From NCBI GenBank assembly GCA_029005335.1, contig JAQXFT010000004.1:1-17377 (forward strand): a stretch of 17,377 bases of DNA. Direction: 5' to 3'. The stretch comes from Oscillospiraceae bacterium. Its GTDB lineage: Bacteria; Bacillota; Clostridia; Oscillospirales; Ruminococcaceae. The translations under genes and the position numbers were made by a program. How positions within the stretch are numbered: position 1 is the stretch's first letter; every line of letters begins with the position of its first letter. This document shows positions 8,168-14,733 of this stretch, in pieces. The notes beneath the pieces were generated by a model. It saw only the letters and a program-made list of their open reading frames with translations, ran no database searches and was not told where the DNA came from.

Positions 8168-9118
8168 TTATTTTTGTTTCCGCTGACTTTTCAAAAAGCC
8201 GTAAAGAGCAGTTCCGGAGGCGTTGTCGCATGAAAATTCAGGCTTTGCAAAGAAAGCTTCAAAACGTTCTGAAAGCATATTCTGTATAAGGATATCGGAC
8301 ATAACCCCTCCCGCATAGACTATGGGGAGCTTTCCGAATTTTTCAAATGCCCTTTCAGTCATTCCGGAAATAGTAAAGGCAATAAATTCCAGACAGTATC
8401 TTGCAATATATTCTTTTGGAAATTTTTTTTCAAGCATATTACGGCATTTGTTTTCTATTCCGGAAAGTGAACAGTCCATTCCTTTAAGGACAGGCTTTAT
8501 TTTCCCTATGGGTTCAGAGCATTTCATTGCAAGCTTTTCCAGCTCCTTACCGCACGGAAAATCCAGACCAAGTAATAAGCCTGTGCGGTCAACAGCCTGT
8601 CCGGCTTTCAGGTCAAGCGAAGTTGAAATCTGACTGATATTAATTATGTTTTCGGAATCGGCTTCGCATAAAAGGCAGTCAGTAGTACCTCCGCTTACAT
8701 GAAAAGCTATAAACCTTTTATTAATAAGCTCCATACAGCCGGCTGAATAAAGTGCAGAAAGTATATGTCCCGTCTGATGAGATGTAAGATATAACGGTAT
8801 TCCGCTTAAAGCTGAATATGAACGTGCAAAGCCCTCTCCGCAGAGAAAGCACGGCATATATGAACCTTCTGTATTCCTCGGCTTTGATGAAGCCGAAACA
8901 CAGCATATATTTCCGGAAATACCGGAACTGAAAAGCTGTTCCATCATCTCCGGAAGCTGTTTTGTATGGTGAAATACTGCGTCGCTCTGTCTCAGACCAA
9001 GATTTCCTGCTTTTACGGGCAGAAGCCTTTTTGCCTGCTTTACTGTATTATCTTCACTGTCATACAAAGCAACAGATGTTGTATAGTTGCTTGTATCTAT
9101 CCCAAGATATTCAGACAT
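8168..9118 (-). CDS. TsaD/Kae1-like paralogue (annotated in relatives as O-sialoglycoprotein endopeptidase)
   Basis: This is a 316-residue ASKHA-fold protein related to TsaD, the tRNA threonylcarbamoyl-transferase subunit, but clearly divergent. Visible motifs are the N-terminal phosphate loop LGIDTSNYTTSVAL (5-18), a metal-ligand-like HxxxH as HQTGH (114-118), the second phosphate motif HVSGGTTD (140-147), and the C-terminal DNASGTALYG, whose aspartate corresponds to the third metal ligand. The metal site therefore looks intact. It is shorter than canonical TsaD (about 335-345 residues) and lacks the usual tsaE/tsaB/rimI neighbours, so I regard it as a paralogue of unknown substrate. A genuine TsaD is expected elsewhere in the genome. 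It overlaps nusB by 8 bp, with a GGAAGG site inside the nusB end. From memory, such paralogues are common beside nusB/xseA in Clostridia. Confidence 0.82.
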   Translation of the reverse strand: MSEYLGIDTSNYTTSVALYDSEDNTVKQAKRLLPVKAGNLGLRQSDAVFHHTKQLPEMMEQLFSSGISGNICCVSASSKPRNTEGSYMPCFLCGEGFARSYSALSGIPLYLTSHQTGHILSALYSAGCMELINKRFIAFHVSGGTTDCLLCEADSENIINISQISTSLDLKAGQAVDRTGLLLGLDFPCGKELEKLAMKCSEPIGKIKPVLKGMDCSLSGIENKCRNMLEKKFPKEYIARYCLEFIAFTISGMTERAFEKFGKLPIVYAGGVMSDILIQNMLSERFEAFFAKPEFSCDNASGTALYGFLKSQRKQK

Positions 9119-9524
9119 TTTTATTTTCGCCTTCCAGCTCTCTTGAAAAAGCTCCGAGGACTCCGTTTATAAAAGAAGTATCCTCCTTGAATGTATACGC
9201 TTTTGAAAGTATAATTGCTTCACTTATGGCAGCATTTACCGGTGTTTTTTCATCATACAGGGCTTCATAGAGGGCAAGTCTCAGTATAGCGATATTAAGC
9301 TTGGATATTCTTGAAATTGCTCTTGTCTTACTGTATTTTGATATAACGGCATCAAGCTCATCAGCATGGGAAATAACACCGTCAACAAGCTCCCTTACGC
9401 TGTCGTTGACTGTAATTTCATCGACTTCCTCAGCAGTTTCATAAAGCTCTTCAATTGAATCATCACGGAGAAGCGTTTCAAAAATAAGCTTGAAAGCACT
9501 GTCTCTTATTTCACGTCTCGTCAT
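9111..9524 (-). CDS. nusB: Transcription antitermination factor NusB
   Basis: NusB binds boxA RNA together with NusE (S10) to promote antitermination of ribosomal RNA transcription. The 137-residue, nearly all-helical protein begins MTRREIRDSAFKLIFE and ends with family blocks LNIAILRLALYEALY (about residues 75-89), TPVNAAISEAIILSKAY and SFINGVLGAF, which are standard NusB signatures. An AAAAGGAG site lies at good distance from the ATG at 9522-9524. It is the first gene of the downstream housekeeping operon, with a canonical promoter just ahead (9564-9592). It sits next to the Asp23-type gene, as yqhY sits beside nusB in Bacillus. Confidence 0.94.
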   Translation of the reverse strand: MTRREIRDSAFKLIFETLLRDDSIEELYETAEEVDEITVNDSVRELVDGVISHADELDAVISKYSKTRAISRISKLNIAILRLALYEALYDEKTPVNAAISEAIILSKAYTFKEDTSFINGVLGAFSRELEGENKNV

Positions 9525-9563
9525 TTTAAGACTCCTTTTCTGATATAAATATTCTCAGATTAT

Positions 9564-9592
9564 ATTATAGCATTACTTATGGATTTTGTAAA
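9564..9592 (-). promoter_or_regulatory. Sigma-A-type promoter of the nusB operon
   Basis: On the minus strand, TTTACA (9587-9592; one mismatch to TTGACA) and a perfect TATAAT (9564-9569) are separated by exactly 17 bases. The transcript would start near 9557 and give a leader of about 30 bases ahead of nusB. It lies just past the Asp23 gene stop, so the nusB operon can be expressed independently of the sporulation operon upstream. Confidence 0.8.
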
Positions 9593-9599
9593 GTCAGAA

Positions 9600-9899
9600 T
9601 TATTCAATCCGACCTATGCCAAGCACACGCACGCATACTCTTGATACGGGTATGCCTGTCATACTCTGAACGCTGTCCTTAACAGCATACTGAATTTTTC
9701 CGGCAACAGCCTGAGCTTCTTCGAGAGTAGTGATGTATATTTCAATATCTATTTCGATAACTCCGCCAAGATTTTTTACTGAAACAGCCTTTTTTCCTAT
9801 ATCAGAAACGCCGTTTATTTCAAGAGCCGAAAGTCTTGCAATTTTTATAACAGCGTCCTCAGATATTTTCAGGCATACATCAGAAGCTTCCTTTTTCAT
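9600..9899 (-). CDS. Asp23/Gls24 family (YqhY-like) protein
   Basis: This is a small 99-residue cytoplasmic protein of the Asp23/Gls24 alkaline-shock and envelope-stress family. Family features are ISEDAVIKIARLSALEINGVSDIG near the start, the alternating strand segment GGVIEIDIEIYITT, and QYAVKDSVQSMTGIPVSRVCVRVLGI near the end. There are no membrane segments. In Bacillus the related yqhY lies beside accC and nusB and has been linked to fatty-acid synthesis; here nusB is next door but accB/accC are not in view. The ATG at 9897-9899 has a GGAGGGA site. The gene has its own promoter after spoIIIAH and a palindromic leader. The molecular role is not settled for the family. Confidence 0.87.
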   Translation of the reverse strand: MKKEASDVCLKISEDAVIKIARLSALEINGVSDIGKKAVSVKNLGGVIEIDIEIYITTLEEAQAVAGKIQYAVKDSVQSMTGIPVSRVCVRVLGIGRIE

Positions 9900-9930
9900 A
9901 TAAATCCCTCCGAAAATTCAGAATCGGAAT

Positions 9931-9952
9931 GGAACGTCTTAAAAGACGTTCC
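9931..9952. repeat. Perfect 10-bp inverted repeat in the leader of the Asp23 gene
   Basis: GGAACGTCTT and AAGACGTTCC flank two bases, forming a 22-base near-palindrome between spoIIIAH and the Asp23 gene. Neither side is followed by a run of T, so it is not a classical intrinsic terminator. It lies about 10-30 bases downstream of the predicted transcription start and about 30 bases upstream of the start codon. It could be an RNA hairpin in the leader, an RNA-processing site, or an operator for a dimeric regulator. Confidence 0.75.
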
Positions 9953-9966
9953 GTCCGTTACTATAT

Positions 9967-9995
9967 ATTATATCAAAAAAAATCATTCAATTCAA
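9967..9995 (-). promoter_or_regulatory. Sigma-A-type promoter of the Asp23 gene
   Basis: On the minus strand, TTGAAT (9990-9995) is followed after 17 bases by a perfect TATAAT (9967-9972). The spacer is T-rich. It starts directly after the spoIIIAH stop codon and would place the transcription start near 9960, just ahead of the inverted repeat. It probably uncouples the Asp23 gene from sporulation-only expression. Confidence 0.72.
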
Positions 9996-10571
9996 CTACT
10001 TCACCTCAAAAATTCTGATATTTTCTGCCGAAATCTGAGTTTCTCCGAGAATAATATCCTTTATGGCTGCCGCCTGAGTTTTGTCAAGTCCCTCTGTCTT
10101 GACAACTACCTTTGCACTTTCGCCGTCAAGATAAGCAACGCAGTCCTCAAAGCCCTGTGATTTTACAAGTGATTCTATAGTACCCTCACTTTCAATAAGC
10201 TTTGATACCTCCACGGCATCAAGAGCCTTTGTAACCATTTCATCTTCAGTAATATCACCTCCGCCCATTATTGACTGAAGCGTCTGTACTGCCTCATCAC
10301 GGTTATTCATTTTATCAAGGCGAGCCTGTGCAAAATAATCCGAGGAATTAAGCTCTGAAATATTTTTTGTATCTGCATTGTCCATATCCTTATTCACAAA
10401 CTCAGTATCGCCATAATTTTCCGTATCTTTAAGCTCATCTGTAGACACGGGAATTGTGCCTGAGGGATTAGGGGCTGTTACATAGTTTACATATACGGCG
10501 ATTCCCAGCATAAGGGTAAGGCATGACATTATTATATGCTTCTTTCTTATGATAAGTGATGGTTTTTTCAT
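9996..10571 (-). CDS. spoIIIAH: Stage III sporulation protein AH (SpoIIIAH)
   Basis: SpoIIIAH is the mother-cell membrane protein whose extracellular domain binds forespore SpoIIQ, forming the channel between the two compartments after engulfment. The 191-residue protein has a short basic N-terminus (KKPSLIIRKKH), one membrane segment (about 13-32), a linker rich in Asp, Asn and Glu, and a C-terminal YscJ/FliF-like ring-building domain beginning near SSDYFAQARLDKMNNRDEAVQTL and ending ENIRIFEVK. It is somewhat shorter than the Bacillus protein. AAAGGAG lies ahead of the ATG at 10569-10571, 30 bp after spoIIIAG. It is the last gene of the spoIIIA operon. Confidence 0.94.
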   Translation of the reverse strand: MKKPSLIIRKKHIIMSCLTLMLGIAVYVNYVTAPNPSGTIPVSTDELKDTENYGDTEFVNKDMDNADTKNISELNSSDYFAQARLDKMNNRDEAVQTLQSIMGGGDITEDEMVTKALDAVEVSKLIESEGTIESLVKSQGFEDCVAYLDGESAKVVVKTEGLDKTQAAAIKDIILGETQISAENIRIFEVK

Positions 10572-10601
10572 TTTGAAAATCTCCTTTTATTAAAAAAATT
10601 T

Positions 10602-11099
10602 TTATTTCAGCTCTGTTACATATATATCGGAGGTGGGTATTCCCAGAATCCTTGACACCGTGTTGTATATATCAGATTTCACCGACGGGTCAGATGCTCC
10701 CTCACACGCTATTACAGCACCCATAATTTCGGGATTGCTGATGCTTTCAAGCACCGGAGCTTTCTCACGCCCCGACATAACATAGCTTTTATCAGTTTCA
10801 GTTCTGTCTCCGGATATGCTTTTTCTGTCCTCATGAATATATGTATAAAGCTCTCCGCCTTTAAGAGTAATCATTAATTTTACATTTCCCACACCTTCTA
10901 TGCTTTCAAGAAAATCTCCGAGCCTCTTTTCGGTTTCGCTGAGATAAACAGCTTCGCTGTATGATGAGCTTTCCGGCTCAGCAGTCTCCTGCTTATCCGG
11001 AATCAATGACGAAATCATTATCAGAAGCATTCCGGCTATGCCTGCCGGTACTATTATTTTATTAGCCGGAATCTTTTTTATATAATCAGCTATAGCCAT
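10602..11099 (-). CDS. spoIIIAG: Stage III sporulation protein AG (SpoIIIAG)
   Basis: In Bacillus, SpoIIIAG forms a large oligomeric ring in the mother-cell/forespore channel. This 165-residue version is shorter than the Bacillus protein (about 229). It has an N-terminal amphipathic start, one membrane segment (about 15-34, IIVPAGIAGMLLIMISSLIP), an acidic serine-rich linker, and a ring-building domain with SETEKRLGDFLESIEGVGNVKLMITL and a late VIACEGASDPSVKSDIYNTV, the usual end block. The start at 11097-11099 overlaps the spoIIIAF end by 14 bp, and its ribosome site (GGAAG) lies inside spoIIIAF. Position and motifs together make the call firm. Confidence 0.93.
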   Translation of the reverse strand: MAIADYIKKIPANKIIVPAGIAGMLLIMISSLIPDKQETAEPESSSYSEAVYLSETEKRLGDFLESIEGVGNVKLMITLKGGELYTYIHEDRKSISGDRTETDKSYVMSGREKAPVLESISNPEIMGAVIACEGASDPSVKSDIYNTVSRILGIPTSDIYVTELK

Positions 11100-11535
11100 T
11101 TAAAACTTCCGTCTCCTCTCCGAGATTATCTTTTATTATCTTTTCAGCCTGCTTAAAATTATCCGTACCGACTGTGACCCTATTAATAGATATGCTGTCC
11201 GAATCAGAAATATTAATCTCAGTCTCAATAAAATCAGTATTGATATTATTTTTCAGAAGCTCATCAGCAAGCTTACGGGATATATTTTCAGCAATCATAT
11301 CAGCCGTCTCCTGAGAAAAAAACTCCTGAGAATATTCCTCCAGCTCCGTAATATCCGGAATTTCCGGTATATCCGGAATAGAAACGCCGTCTGAAAAGGG
11401 CTTGAATATTACAGTCAGAAGTATCAGTGAAAGCAGAAATTTTATCTGCTTTCCGAGCCTTGTCCCTGATGTAAGGTTTTCACATATGCTTATTGCAAGG
11501 GATATTATACATATCGGAAGTATGAACATATTCAT
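11086..11535 (-). CDS. spoIIIAF: Stage III sporulation protein AF (SpoIIIAF)
   Basis: SpoIIIAF is a mother-cell membrane component of the SpoIIIA-SpoIIQ complex; its soluble domain resembles the ring-building fold. I place the start at the ATG 11533-11535 (149 residues). An AAAGGA site precedes it and it begins 17 bp after the spoIIIAE stop; the longer open frame (to 11613) would overlap spoIIIAE by about 60 bp. Two membrane segments lie near the start (about residues 3-20 and 33-48), with GKQIKFLLSLILLTVIFKPF as the second. A repeated Ile/Pro/Glu/Asp linker follows (SIPDIPEIPDITELEEY), then an acidic domain ending near QAEKIIKDNLGEE. It is shorter than the Bacillus protein (about 206). Confidence 0.9.
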   Translation of the reverse strand: MNMFILPICIISLAISICENLTSGTRLGKQIKFLLSLILLTVIFKPFSDGVSIPDIPEIPDITELEEYSQEFFSQETADMIAENISRKLADELLKNNINTDFIETEINISDSDSISINRVTVGTDNFKQAEKIIKDNLGEETEVLNGYS

Positions 11536-11552
11536 ATGTAAATATATCCTTT

Positions 11553-12554
11553 CTATATCGTACCGGCTTTCATCAGTATAGCTGTACTTATTATAAAAAC
11601 AAGTGCAAAGCATACCATTATACTTAATGCTGTTGACAGACCGCTTTCAAGACTTCTAAGAAATTTTCCTGTTGAATCCGCAGAAAACATATCTGAAAGC
11701 AATATGCCTGCCTTCATAACTATCCGGAATGCGATAATCTCTGTAACGGGCGGTATGAATATAAACAGCAATATTATAATTCCTGACATTCCGGCTGTAC
11801 TTTTAAGTATTCCGATACTTCCCTTTAAAGTCGAATAAGCATCTGATACTGCCCCGCCTATCAAAGGTACACACCCCGATATCAGAGACTTTACAGTCTT
11901 TGTTGCAAAAGTATCCACCGAAGCCCCTACGGTGCATTTAAGAGTAAGAAATCCTGTAAAAATTCCGGTGCTGACAGTAAGAAACCATTTTATTCCGCTG
12001 TTGATAAAATTTACAATGCTTCCGGAGGTCTTATCGCTGTATATGCTTCCCGTAATGGAAAGTGCTGTGACGGCAGTAAGAAAAGGCATCAGGTAATTAT
12101 CGCAAATCCAGACTATTATCTGTGACATTCCCAGCGTTATAAGATTGTATGTGCCGACTGATGATATATTTCCTGCAACTGCACATATTCCGGCAAATAC
12201 CGGTACAAAAAGATTCATAAATTCTCCGCATACCGTTATAGTTCCGCATATCTCAGAATAAAGAGTCATAAGAGGCTTTATAAGAACTGCTGTAGCTGTA
12301 AGTATTCCGGCTATATCTGCAATGCCTGACTTCTCAGGGATTACAGAGCTGTTCACATTTTTTACAACTGATGTAAATATTATTATTGCCGTTAAAAGTC
12401 CCAGAAATACAAACGGTGCAGTAATCCTTGATACAAATATATCATGCAGTCCCTGAATCAAATCCGGAAGAGTAAGCTTTTCTATATCATCAAGGCTGTA
12501 TACTATATCATATTCATCAAGAAGCCTCTCAATCTGTTCATAAAACTTATCCAT
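11553..12554 (-). CDS. spoIIIAE: Stage III sporulation protein AE (SpoIIIAE)
   Basis: SpoIIIAE is the large polytopic membrane protein of the SpoIIIA complex and has been proposed as a permease-like or channel-base subunit. The 333-residue product has a soluble amphipathic start (about 1-40) and some seven or eight hydrophobic segments. Family blocks include FMNLFVPVFAGICAVAG, the conserved TFATKTVKSLISGCVPLIGGAVSDAY and a final hydrophobic stretch FALVFIISTAILMKAGTI. Bacillus SpoIIIAE (about 399 residues) carries an N-terminal signal-like segment that is absent here. The strong site GGAGG just before the ATG (12552-12554) supports the short start. It lies 15 bp after spoIIIAD. Confidence 0.94.
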   Translation of the reverse strand: MDKFYEQIERLLDEYDIVYSLDDIEKLTLPDLIQGLHDIFVSRITAPFVFLGLLTAIIIFTSVVKNVNSSVIPEKSGIADIAGILTATAVLIKPLMTLYSEICGTITVCGEFMNLFVPVFAGICAVAGNISSVGTYNLITLGMSQIIVWICDNYLMPFLTAVTALSITGSIYSDKTSGSIVNFINSGIKWFLTVSTGIFTGFLTLKCTVGASVDTFATKTVKSLISGCVPLIGGAVSDAYSTLKGSIGILKSTAGMSGIIILLFIFIPPVTEIIAFRIVMKAGILLSDMFSADSTGKFLRSLESGLSTALSIMVCFALVFIISTAILMKAGTI

Positions 12555-12569
12555 TTTACCTCCTGCCTG

Positions 12570-12959
12570 TTATAAAAAATCCGTTATGCTTTCAACAATT
12601 GATTCTATAAGCGGTACTGAAATAAGCATTACTGATATCCGTCCCCAAAGCTCCATTACAGAGGCAACGGCATTTTCTCCGCTGTCACGGCACAAATCAG
12701 ATGTTATCTGAGTTATAAAGCATATAGCTGTAGCTTTGAATACAAGCGATATATAGCTCTCATCAAGTCCGGACTGAGTAAACAATAAAGTAAGCCTTTC
12801 CATTACAGGCGAAATTATTGAAACAGCTCCGGCAAATACTATAATGCATACTCCAAGAGACAACATCATAGACTGTTCCCTGCAATACTGCTTCAGAAGT
12901 ACGGCAAGCAAAGCTCCTGCAATACAGAATCCGCTTACAGCAGTAACATCGCTCACCAT
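12570..12959 (-). CDS. spoIIIAD: Stage III sporulation protein AD (SpoIIIAD)
   Basis: This 129-residue integral membrane protein is almost entirely hydrophobic, with about three to four membrane segments (VSGFCIAGALLAVLLKQ, MLSLGVCIIVFAGAVSII and others). It fits the SpoIIIAC/AD family, whose members build the membrane base of the SpoIIIA complex. It begins with an ATG at 12957-12959 that overlaps the spoIIIAC stop by 7 bp; the ribosome site is weak, so translation is probably coupled to spoIIIAC. Length is close to the Bacillus protein (133). The call rests on position and hydrophobic pattern more than on sharp motifs. Confidence 0.9.
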   Translation of the reverse strand: MVSDVTAVSGFCIAGALLAVLLKQYCREQSMMLSLGVCIIVFAGAVSIISPVMERLTLLFTQSGLDESYISLVFKATAICFITQITSDLCRDSGENAVASVMELWGRISVMLISVPLIESIVESITDFL

Positions 12960-13150
12960 AATCCAAAAACGGTTTTAACCGTATCAAAAAGACTTCCAAT
13001 CTCCTGAACTATCACAACAAGTACGACTATCAGTCCGGCAAGCGTAGTCATCATAGCCTGTTCCTCACGCTCTGCACGCTTCAGAACAAGATTGAGTACT
13101 GCTACTATTATACCAGTTCCGGCGATTTTGAAAATCAAATCTATATCCAT
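12953..13150 (-). CDS. spoIIIAC: Stage III sporulation protein AC (SpoIIIAC)
   Basis: This is a tiny membrane protein of the SpoIIIA complex with two hydrophobic helices. Starting at the ATG 13148-13150 gives 65 residues beginning MDIDLIFKIAGTGIIVAVLN, very like family members. The second helix is TLAGLIVVLVVIVQEIGSLF, and a charged loop KRAEREEQ lies between them. A GTG three codons upstream is possible, but AGGTGA lies at ideal distance from the ATG and too close to the GTG. It lies between spoIIIAB (15-bp gap with this start) and spoIIIAD (7-bp overlap). Position and length make the identification secure. Confidence 0.91.
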   Translation of the reverse strand: MDIDLIFKIAGTGIIVAVLNLVLKRAEREEQAMMTTLAGLIVVLVVIVQEIGSLFDTVKTVFGLW

Positions 13151-13165
13151 TGCTTTCACCTGTCC

Positions 13166-13675
13166 TTACAAAATCAAAATTCCCGTCATAACTCCTGCGA
13201 GAAGTCCTGCACTCCGGTAAAGTCTGCCCTTTTTTTCGTATTCCCGACGGCGTTTTTCTCCGGTAATGCGGATATTTTCCATAAGCATTTCTATTCCGGA
13301 AAGCTCGCCGGAAATATCACTTGAACCAAATTTTTCCCCGAATGATATAAGAAGGCTTTTTTCTTCATCTCCTATGTCATTATCAGAGATTATTGCTCTG
13401 CACCATAAATCAGAAAAGCTTTCCGCACTGTCCTCATATTCATCAGGAAGATTTTTTATAAACTCCAGCCCCGAAAGTGATTCGCTTTTTTTCAGCTCCG
13501 AAATTATGCTGTATACATTAAGATTCCGGTATCTTATCATAATGCTGATTCTGTTCAGAAATTCCTCAAGCATATTACAGCTTTCACAATATCTTTTCAG
13601 CCTGTCCGATGCTTTAATTCCCGATAAAAAACAGCATATTATTATAAGGCAGATACCTGTAATTCTGATTATCAT
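13166..13675 (-). CDS. spoIIIAB: Stage III sporulation protein AB (SpoIIIAB)
   Basis: SpoIIIAB resembles the GspF-type platform proteins of type II secretion and is thought to anchor the SpoIIIAA ATPase to the membrane. The 169-residue protein has an N-terminal membrane helix (about 4-20), a helical cytoplasmic body with the family-like LEEFLNRISIMIRYRN (36-51) and a basic EKRRREYEKKGRLYR segment, and a C-terminal membrane helix (SAGLLAGVMTGILIL). Its start overlaps the spoIIIAA stop by four bases (ATGA), with AGGAGA six bases upstream, so translation is coupled. Confidence 0.92.
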   Translation of the reverse strand: MIIRITGICLIIICCFLSGIKASDRLKRYCESCNMLEEFLNRISIMIRYRNLNVYSIISELKKSESLSGLEFIKNLPDEYEDSAESFSDLWCRAIISDNDIGDEEKSLLISFGEKFGSSDISGELSGIEMLMENIRITGEKRRREYEKKGRLYRSAGLLAGVMTGILIL

Positions 13676-14592
13676 GATATTCTCCTGATGTCTCTGATTT
13701 TTCCTGCCTCTGAGCTTCCTGACATTATTACGGCATATTCAAATATTCCGGAGGATATCAAATCATAAAGATATCGACGTCTTACAAGATTTTCAAAGCT
13801 GTCCGCATGAGCTGTCGATATGAATTTTACTCCGCACCCTGCCGATTTTATCATTGCCTGAGAATCCTTTTCGGTACTGATTTCATCACAGAATATAATC
13901 TCCGGCGACATCGAACGCACTGCACTTAAAATTCCGTCCGGACGCTCAAAGCCATCAAATATATCCGTATTTATTCCAACATCATTCTGCGGAACTCCGT
14001 CACGACAGCCTGCAAGCTCTCCTCTCTCATCTATCAGCGATACTATATACCTGTTTCCGCACAGCCGGCACAAATCACGCAGAAGCGTTGTTTTTCCTGA
14101 AGCTACTGAACCGCATATTATAATTCCGCAGGGATTGCTTTTAAGAAGTCTGTTATATATCTTCTCTCCGCAGTTCTTTACTTCTCTCGGTATTCTGAAA
14201 TTTATTCCGTTTATGTATCTCATTGATTTAAGACCGTCACCATATGATGCAGTTCCTGAAAGCCCTGCTCTTATTCCGGATTCTATCGTTATAAAGCCCT
14301 CCGAAATCTCACGGCTGTAGCTGTATAAAGAATAACGGCAAAGCGATTTAAGTATTTCATTTACCTCCGAAAAGCTCGTCTGCACCGGATTCTGTGAAGC
14401 CTTTGAAAGACCTCCGGATTTTTCAAGAAAAAAACTCTCGCCCCAGAGCGTAACACATACCGGTCTTCCTGCACGTATTCTTATTTCCGTAATACTTTCC
14501 ATATCACCGGAGCTTATTCTCCTTATATTCTCTGAAAGCCTCTCCGGAAAATATCTGCACAGTGCTTTTATAATTTCATCTGATTTGTACAT
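13672..14592 (-). CDS. spoIIIAA: Stage III sporulation protein AA ATPase (SpoIIIAA)
   Basis: SpoIIIAA is the cytoplasmic mother-cell ATPase of the SpoIIIA complex, related to secretion-system ATPases, and is needed for forespore gene activity after engulfment. From the ATG at 14590-14592 it has 306 residues. It has Walker A GSVASGKT (161-168), the LIDERGELAGC block (187-196), Walker B EIIFCDE (231-237), and a sensor-like STAHADSFENLVRR segment. The frame also opens with a GTG at 14601, but that would lie within the AAAAGGAG ribosome site, which is correctly spaced for 14592. It is the first gene of the spoIIIA operon, divergent from trpB2. A sigma-E promoter is expected upstream; a candidate is listed separately. 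Confidence 0.95.
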   Translation of the reverse strand: MYKSDEIIKALCRYFPERLSENIRRISSGDMESITEIRIRAGRPVCVTLWGESFFLEKSGGLSKASQNPVQTSFSEVNEILKSLCRYSLYSYSREISEGFITIESGIRAGLSGTASYGDGLKSMRYINGINFRIPREVKNCGEKIYNRLLKSNPCGIIICGSVASGKTTLLRDLCRLCGNRYIVSLIDERGELAGCRDGVPQNDVGINTDIFDGFERPDGILSAVRSMSPEIIFCDEISTEKDSQAMIKSAGCGVKFISTAHADSFENLVRRRYLYDLISSGIFEYAVIMSGSSEAGKIRDIRRIS

Positions 14593-14663
14593 TCCAAACA
14601 CTCCTTTTTTAATCTGCTGATAAATCTATATGCGTTGTCCGATGATTTAATTCGCATTTTCTG

Positions 14664-14692
14664 TTGACTTTTTACGAATAATATTGTATAAT
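14664..14692 (+). promoter_or_regulatory. Sigma-A-type promoter of trpB2
   Basis: TTGACT (14664-14669; one mismatch to consensus) and a perfect TATAAT (14687-14692) are exactly 17 bases apart. The transcript would start near 14699, leaving a leader of about 35 bases before the ATG at 14734. That leaves no room for a T-box, leader peptide or riboswitch, so expression looks constitutive or is controlled by an unseen DNA-binding regulator. Confidence 0.85.
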
Positions 14693-14712
14693 CTATGTAT
14701 AATTTTTTATGC
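14683..14712 (-). promoter_or_regulatory. Candidate sigma-E promoter of the spoIIIA operon
   Basis: On the minus strand, GCATAAAA (14705-14712) and TATACAAT (14683-14690; one mismatch to the sigma-E -10 CATACAAT) are 14 bases apart, within the spacing known for sigma-E promoters in Bacillus. The -35 match is only partial. The start would be near 14676, giving a leader of about 85 bases. A weaker alternative is CATATAGA at 14625-14632. spoIIIA is sigma-E-controlled in Bacillus; the assignment here is inference. Confidence 0.45.
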
Positions 14713-14733
14713 GAAAGGAAGGATTTTTTTATT

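Noticed and set aside
8151..8231. N-terminal extension of ispA by 27 residues
   Set aside because: It would overlap the upstream TsaD-like gene by 64 bp, while a GGGAG ribosome site fits the ATG at 8148-8150 and family members start there.
9931..9952. Inverted repeat as intrinsic terminator of the spoIIIA operon
   Set aside because: No T-run follows the stem on either strand and it lies downstream of the predicted Asp23-gene promoter, so I list it as a leader palindrome instead.
11536..11613. N-terminal extension of spoIIIAF by 26 residues
   Set aside because: It lies inside the spoIIIAE coding end, and a ribosome site fits the ATG at 11533-11535.
12763..12999. 78-codon minus-strand frame overlapping spoIIIAC and spoIIIAD
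   Set aside because: It is an out-of-frame shadow rich in Cys and Arg, without a ribosome site; spoIIIAC/AD account for the region.
14695..14733. Earlier ATG for trpB2 at 14695
   Set aside because: It lies directly after the promoter -10 box at or before the predicted transcription start; the later ATG at 14734 has a ribosome site and matches the family N-terminus.
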